NCBI GenBank assembly: GCA_037179385.1
Contig: CM074196.1
Coordinates: forward strand, 31,706,486-31,770,485
Direction of reading: 5' to 3'
Source of the DNA: Holothuria scabra
Taxonomy: Eukaryota; Echinodermata; Holothuroidea; Aspidochirotida; Holothuriidae
Length of the DNA: 64,000 bases
The notes under the pieces were generated by a model, which was given only the letters and a program-made list of their open reading frames with translations, was not told the origin of the DNA and did no database searches. A program made the translations under genes and the position numbers. Below, one piece after another: positions 58,781 to 64,000 of this stretch. The first letter of the stretch is position 1; the number at the start of each line of letters is the position of its first letter.

Positions 58781-60544
58781 GCGTACGAGAGCATTTCAGT
58801 TGGGGCAGAATATTTTTTGCCCCCAAATGTAATTCTGGCCGAAAGAAAATTTTGAAAACTAGTATCCCTTAGACAGTCGAAAATGACATTTCCCCGGCTT
58901 ATAAGGGGGGATCTAAGTCGTTACTTTAAGTTCTCCGTTTGCAATGTTCACTTGAAACTTAAATTCTGTTAGGAAGAGTGTTTAAGCTGCTAAACGGAGC
59001 ACCACCATTGGTTAGCGTGGAGCGTACAGAAAATTTTGAAAAACCAAACCTCTCAGACAACCGGAAATGGCATTTTCAAGGCTTAGAAGGAGGATCCAAG
59101 CAGTCGCTATTTTGATCAGAAAATTACAAGATAAAATGTACCAGTTTCATTGGATAAAATGGTCTTCTCGGGGGAGAAAACTATAAAACGGAATTGAAAA
59201 ACATGCTAATGTATTTTACTCTATTGTTACTCATGGGTAAATTCAATATATATTGATCAGATGAAATTGTGTGACTGTCCAACTTCCGACTATAAATGAT
59301 TTTACTTTTATCAGTTAATCCTTTTGAAAAAAAAACATGCATCATTATAGTATTGTCAAAACAAATTACCCGATTTTCATAATCACTGCCCAAATTTGGC
59401 TTTAGCTAGGGGCAGGATAGATAGCAAACTTGTATTGGCCAATGCAATTGAACACAATCCCCTCTGTGCGTTGAATTAATTTGGCAATTTGGTTAATTGA
59501 AATGGTTTCAGCATTTTATCAACCTCCACCGCAATTTAACCAGTTTTTGCAAGACAACAGCAGTATGAAATGGGACGAGAAAACCCTTTTTTCACAAGCA
59601 ACCCGAATGTGTCGCAACTCTTTGTGTTTTTCTTTGAACGTTATAGCGTTCCCGTTATTCAGGCAAATATTTGAAAATATTCAACTAATCGGCTATTTCG
59701 GCAATTGTGTAATAAAAGATTTAAAAACATGCTTAAAAATGATTGTTTCTTTTACGCGGTAGGTGTCTCAAAAGTGTAGCGATGCTTTATCTACGGATCT
59801 ATTTGAATTTTCTTGAATACGTTACCCTAAATATGATACTTTTCAATTTTCAGGGAAAAGGTTTGAAAGAATTCGGATATTGAACCATTTCGGGCATTGT
59901 GGTTTGAAAGACTGTGAAGTAAAATTCACCAATACTGGCTTTTGTGCTTTATTAATATGTAGTGAATTTGGGCAATCTTGCCGATTTGTCATGAAAATTT
60001 TACCTCGACAATGACGTTTTTTTCCTTTTTTTCGGGCATAAACTTTTTAAAATGTCGGGCTCACGTAAATTTTCTGAAAACAAAACCATGCCGTTTTTGC
60101 GATTTTTCCTAAATTCCTGCCCGAATTTTTCCCAATTTCCTACCCGAATTTTTTCCAAGTTCCTAAACGAATTTTACATTTTGCCGAAAAATGGGGGGTA
60201 GTCTTCCCCCTATCCCCGCCTCGTACGCCACTGAGCACAATAGCAGCATAGGTTCCCTTTGGTTGCTTTGTAGGAGTCCGGCTATTTAAAGGGAGCGAAC
60301 TTTCACCCCAAACTACAAGTTTTGTAGCGGGAAAAACGGGAAAACAATGTGAAAAGGCAGATAACTGCCGACATTTACTCGTTTTGAGGTTAAAATGTCT
60401 CAACTTTGCATCTGGAGTCCTCAAGAATTCCATTTTATCCGATTCTTAAACCCTCTAACCCCCACCCTAACCCCACTCCTACCCACCCCACTCCAAAAAT
60501 CTGCGATAAAAAACCCTCCCATCACAAAATCTTTGACTGGCAAT

Positions 60545-60807
60545 ATAGACGAATCCGATTAGCGCTTGTTTTTAGTGACTGTAGGCCGCCATTAGTGGGG
60601 TCCATCAGCCTAAAATCGTCTTTATTTATTGTTCACATGAATTTCAAGCCCTCACATTTAGTGAAATTGAATAATTCAAGGTACAAATTTGTGTAAAATC
60701 ATCCATGGGGTATAGAGGAAAACAAGGAAATCGAAAGATTTAAAGGTGACGGACCCCAGGTATGGCCGCCTGAAATCGGACCATCACTTGCTGTCCGGAT
60801 TCGTGTA
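60545..60807. repeat. MITE, ATAnACGAATCCG family, copy C (inverted)
   Basis: Starts tatagacgaatccgattagc and ends tgtccggattcgtgtata, the reverse complement of copies A and B. TA lies on both sides. Confidence 0.83.
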
Positions 60808-61414
60808 TAGGAAATTTTATTTCAATGTCGCCCCACCGTTCGGATTTTAGTAATTCATGATGAACCATTGGAAGGCATCAAGATTCACATTAAACAAGAA
60901 ATTATACAGCCTAGCCTAATCCTATATATCAATGCCTTACACGAACACAGTGCATACTCAAGGAAATAATGTTGATGATGTAATTTCCTGAATCGAAATA
61001 AATTTTGTATATGAAGTAACTGTACCTTGAGATAACAAGGTTGAAAATTTCGCTAACCCGAATTTTGTTTATGTGGCATAGAGGAAAGTTAAAAGCTTTG
61101 TACACGAAACTGTGTTGAAACCGTCCCCGAATTTTTGCCTTGTAATATCCTGTGTTTTAACTGTATAACGCCGAGATCGTTGCACTGATTTTCTTCCAGA
61201 TTCATTTGGTCCGAGTTGTTTTCTTTATGGTAATGATTCTAACCTACATTAAATATCTTTTACCTTAGTGCATGCCATTTTTGTTTATTCGCGTGGTTAA
61301 TCTCTCTTGAAATGTCGTTTGGAATTTATCTAGGACTGGTATACATACTTCCAACACAACAAATATTATAGTGCAATTGTTCATTAATTAAAAAACAAAG
61401 AATAGGACTATCAC

Positions 61415-61542
61415 CTCTTATAAATTTCACACAGTCCCCCGGATTATCAAATGGTTGCACCGGACATTTGTATACTGCTCCCGTTGTGTGGTACGGCGAC
61501 CCTGGTTCACTGCTGTCGCCCTGAGGTGCCCCTACAATTAAC
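61415..61542 (-). CDS. Integrin alpha exon 1 of those seen: blade 1 FG-GAP
   Basis: The exon encodes LIVGAPQGDSS, then GAVYKCPVQPF and GDCVKFIR. This matches integrin blade 1, where an LIVGAP core strand is followed by GxVYKC and a disulfide-paired second cysteine. The acceptor is tttgccacag and the donor is gtgata. The exon has one leading base, 42 codons and one trailing base (128 nt). The trailing G joins AG of the next exon to give a Glu codon, so the phase agrees. The leading base requires an upstream exon ending in two codon bases. I could not find that exon (signal peptide and first FxF strand) in 61.5-64 kb, so it is probably outside the window. Confidence 0.92.
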
Positions 61543-62520
61543 CTGTGGCAAATGTAAAAGTAACGTGGTTGTGAAAGTTGCATCATACGGTCATATGAAA
61601 ATTTGAAATTTGCGTAAATGAAGTACTATTAAGGTACAATTTAAAACAGGCGTTTTCGTAAGATTTCGGGGACGAACCGTCAGTTCATGTTTTTCGATTT
61701 TCTATATTCTATAAACTTCTGGTGAAATTTCAACAGTCCGATTTGATACCGCTTACACAACCCTGGTATTTTAACAAGAAACCATGGTCATATTAACCAA
61801 AAGACTGCGTGGTGAATTAAACCCAATACCAAGTTACCATTCTTGTTTTTAACCAGTTTCCACGTTAATTGGATTAGGAATTTTCGTTTAACATACTCTT
61901 TATACGTTACGTTGAAGAGACAAGAATGTGCTCTGTCCGTTTAGATTGACTGATCTTCGCGGGCTTCATTCCGGAAGTCCGTCATTGTTGTCAATTGCAT
62001 GTTTCAGCGCCTCGGTCGCATGAAACTGGGGTGCACGTCTGCTTGCAACTAGTTGCAAAGCATTTCGCACTTTGCAACGCGTCTGTATCTCGTTGCAATA
62101 AGTTGCATCGCATCGAGTCGCATAGTGCATGTGGACGGGACTTTATTTCGAAGGGCAATAAAACTGTTTTCACCAACTATAGTCAAGCTCTAATGATGCT
62201 AAAACGTGTAATAAAACTAATTTATGTTGTGGCCCCTTTGGTGACGAGAGAGTTTTAAAGTATAGTGCAGAAAACTGAGACAGAATGAAACAATTACTTT
62301 CATTAAATTTATCAACTATAAATACGTAAACTAAGCTTTCATGTTTCAGCGTTAAAATGTCGACTGAAATCGTCAATTTTGGCATTAACCAGAGAGTTGT
62401 GATTGCTCTTTGCTCTGAAACACTATGTCGGAACTGAGGAAAATTTCTGCTACTCGAAGTGAAGAAGACAGTCATAGGGAACATGAAGGGCAACTTTTAA
62501 TCAGCCTGTAGACCTTATGT

Positions 62521-62720
62521 ATGTGGTGTCACAATGCAATGGAGAAGTAACAAACAAACACCAATAAATGCAAGCAGCTAATTGGTTAACCAGTCGGATA
62601 CGCCTATACAGTCTTCTACACACGTAACGCGAATTCTACTTTGTAAGTCCCATGGGTATGTTCTTAACAAATGTCATCCAGGTGTTTCATTGTTATTCCT
62701 CCAAAATGACGTCATAAGTA
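62521..62720. repeat. Dispersed repeat (related to 27600-27830)
   Basis: Shares ccaataaatgcaagcagct-like, accagtcggatacgc and tcctccaaaatgacgtcat blocks with 27600-27830 and with 20100-20135. Confidence 0.6.
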
Positions 62721-63429
62721 ACGTTAATATGGCATTCAAATTTGTTTTTTGTACATTAGTACAAAACAAAACGTTTGAAAGGTATGCATGCAGTAAAACT
62801 GAAAGAGGCTGAAATTTATTGTTCTAGCTGAAGACGAAAAGAATGAAACAAAAAAAAAAAGATTTTTATTAAATACAAATACAAAGTAAAAGTAAGACTA
62901 ATATGCAACCTTTTACTCCAATCATTTGTGTAGAAAATAAATAAATGCCATATTGTTTTTAGATTGCGTATTCCCAAATTTATAAGGCTACGCACAATTG
63001 GCGTTAAAAAAGGAAAACAATCATACTATTCAACTTCTCCTTTAACTTCCTGAAAAAGGAGTTTCCAATTATGCAGAATGCAAAGGAAATGATAAAATAC
63101 GCCTACAGCGGTTGTACCACACAATATAAAGGTTAGATGTGGATATACATGTCGTGTGACAGGCACATGAATAAGTTTTACTCATGAGAATGACACCGAA
63201 CAACACTTTTGGCCGTATTCAATTCCCTGTTCTTGACTGTTTCGAAACATGCCAATAACATTGGGATCTTTTCTGCAGCGTCGAACACTTGCAATCATGG
63301 GTATAAGTCACGCCATGCATGTCAGCCCAACGTGTCGCCATACAGTGTCATGTTTCCATCCCCTACTTCGTTTAATTTTCATAATAAGCCCTTAACAATT
63401 GTCTTCGGAAAGGTAAATGTACTATTTTA

Positions 63430-64000
63430 AAGTGTACCTCAGGTCGAAAAATTAAAAAAAAAATGTATTGGAAAGCTGAAAAATTAATTCTAACAGTACA
63501 ACTCAAATCTTCATAAGACATTCATGGTCCGAGATATCAAGTCAAAACTAGAAAGCCAAAAGGCTTAGTGATTCCTTGCCATATGATATATTGTAATAAT
63601 GAACATGGATGCCCACATGACAAACATGAGATCCCTCACAAATACTGTGGTATACTAGTAAGGTCATAACCTTTTGAGATCATGTGACCCAAAATGACCT
63701 TTCACCCTCACTTAAAACAATAGGGAGCAACTACCTAAAAAGACCATCAACATGCTAAATATGAGCAATTCACAAACTGAGTATGAGATCCCTCCACAGT
63801 ACAATAACCACATAAAATTGTCATGTCTACAAGGTTTTGCCCTTTTGTGACCCCAACCTTTGACCTCCACTAACAAGAGAAATCTCCCACACAGTTATGA
63901 TGCTGGTAAACTATGTTGTCTATTAACTTGATAAAGAGATATTTTTGAAAAATGCTCCTTTAAATCAAAATTTCGGATACTGAGGATGGCTCTCTATATA
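63430..64000. repeat. Repeat related to the DR1-bearing tandem array, reverse orientation
   Basis: Words such as caacctttgacctccac, gagatccctc, ggtcataaccttttgag and catgtgacccaaaatgacct are the reverse complement of the unit at 52870-53740, at similar spacing. It runs to the window edge. Confidence 0.6.

Larger units (their letters stand above)
50397..61414. other. 11-kb intron between blade 1 and blade 2 exons
   Basis: Carries SINE fragments (50719-50820, 58709-58780), a short repeat (51045-51310), a solo LTR, the DR1 tandem array, the DIRS remnant, a short hAT MITE and a MITE at 60545-60807. 58.0-58.7 kb and 59.1-60.2 kb hold nothing firmly recognised. Confidence 0.5.
617..61542 (-). other. 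Integrin alpha gene, propeller exons (gene span within window)
   Basis: Fourteen short minus-strand segments, each bounded by AG and GT, translate into successive pieces of an integrin alpha beta-propeller and keep reading phase across nearly every junction. Integrin alphas pair with a beta subunit in the plasma membrane and bind matrix or cell ligands. Blade order from high to low coordinate is 1 to 7, with DxNxDGxxD-type calcium loops in blades 5, 6 and 7. There is no I/A domain between blades 2 and 3. Missing are the signal peptide and start of blade 1, a short exon (expected 3n+1 nt) between 23424 and 19307, at least part of the stretch between 5732 and 672, and everything C-terminal to the thigh. 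Introns range from about 0.3 kb (exons 12-13) to 13.4 kb (exons 4-5). Subclass and gene name cannot be assigned from this fragment. Confidence 0.93.
61543..64000. other. Intron upstream of the blade 1 exon
   Basis: No upstream integrin exon found. Contents recognised: a TTGCAA/TTGCA-rich segment at 62040-62112, a dispersed repeat copy at 62521-62720 and a tandem-type repeat from about 63430 to the window end. Confidence 0.45.

Noticed and set aside
1..64000. CRISPR array or bacterial operon
   Set aside because: The periodic repeats seen have no spacers of uniform length and no cas-like genes. All coding evidence is of animal gene exons and retroelements.

Overview
The window looks like nuclear DNA of an animal, probably a marine invertebrate. 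It is AT-rich, has GT-AG introns and a very high load of transposons. The species cannot be fixed from the sequence. Hemichordate, echinoderm, cephalochordate, mollusc and cnidarian all remain possible. No bacterial-style genes, CRISPR array or rRNA were seen.

The one host gene I can support is an integrin alpha subunit on the minus strand. Its exons run from 61542 down to at least 5732, probably to 617. Thirteen small exons (43-128 nt) join in consistent reading phase, and a fourteenth is probable. They encode most of the seven-bladed FG-GAP beta-propeller: blades 1 (partial) to 7, with canonical calcium loops in blades 5, 6 and 7. No inserted I/A domain sits between blades 2 and 3. The first exon(s), one short exon between 23424 and 19307, and the leg, membrane and tail exons were not found or lie outside the window.

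The rest is intron filled with mobile DNA. 5.3-10.3 kb: a tRNA-derived SINE, two MITE-like families and a 2.1-kb hAT-type element with a near-perfect 8-bp target duplication. 21.3-23.3 kb: a LINE tail split by another LINE tail with a 14-bp duplication. 24.3-25.2 kb: about 900 bp of (TGGA)n. 29.6-34.9 kb: a near full-length, mutated LINE broken by two palindromic MITEs. 35.8-37.5 kb: a Gypsy integrase remnant broken by another MITE. 46.3-46.7, 48.7-50.1 and 57.8-58.0 kb: further inverted-terminal-repeat elements with 8-bp duplications. 51.7-52.4 kb: a solo LTR. 52.9-53.7 kb: a tandem repeat of about 140 bp carrying AGGTCAAAGGTCA. 53.95-57.2 kb: a DIRS-like retroelement lacking its recombinase end, preceded by serial hairpins.

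Several insertions can be removed in silico at their target duplication, and the host element's reading frame then closes. This gives a relative order of insertion. The observations I rate highest are the covarying hairpin series ahead of the DIRS ORFs, the DR1-like tandem array, and the degenerate calcium loop in integrin blade 4.
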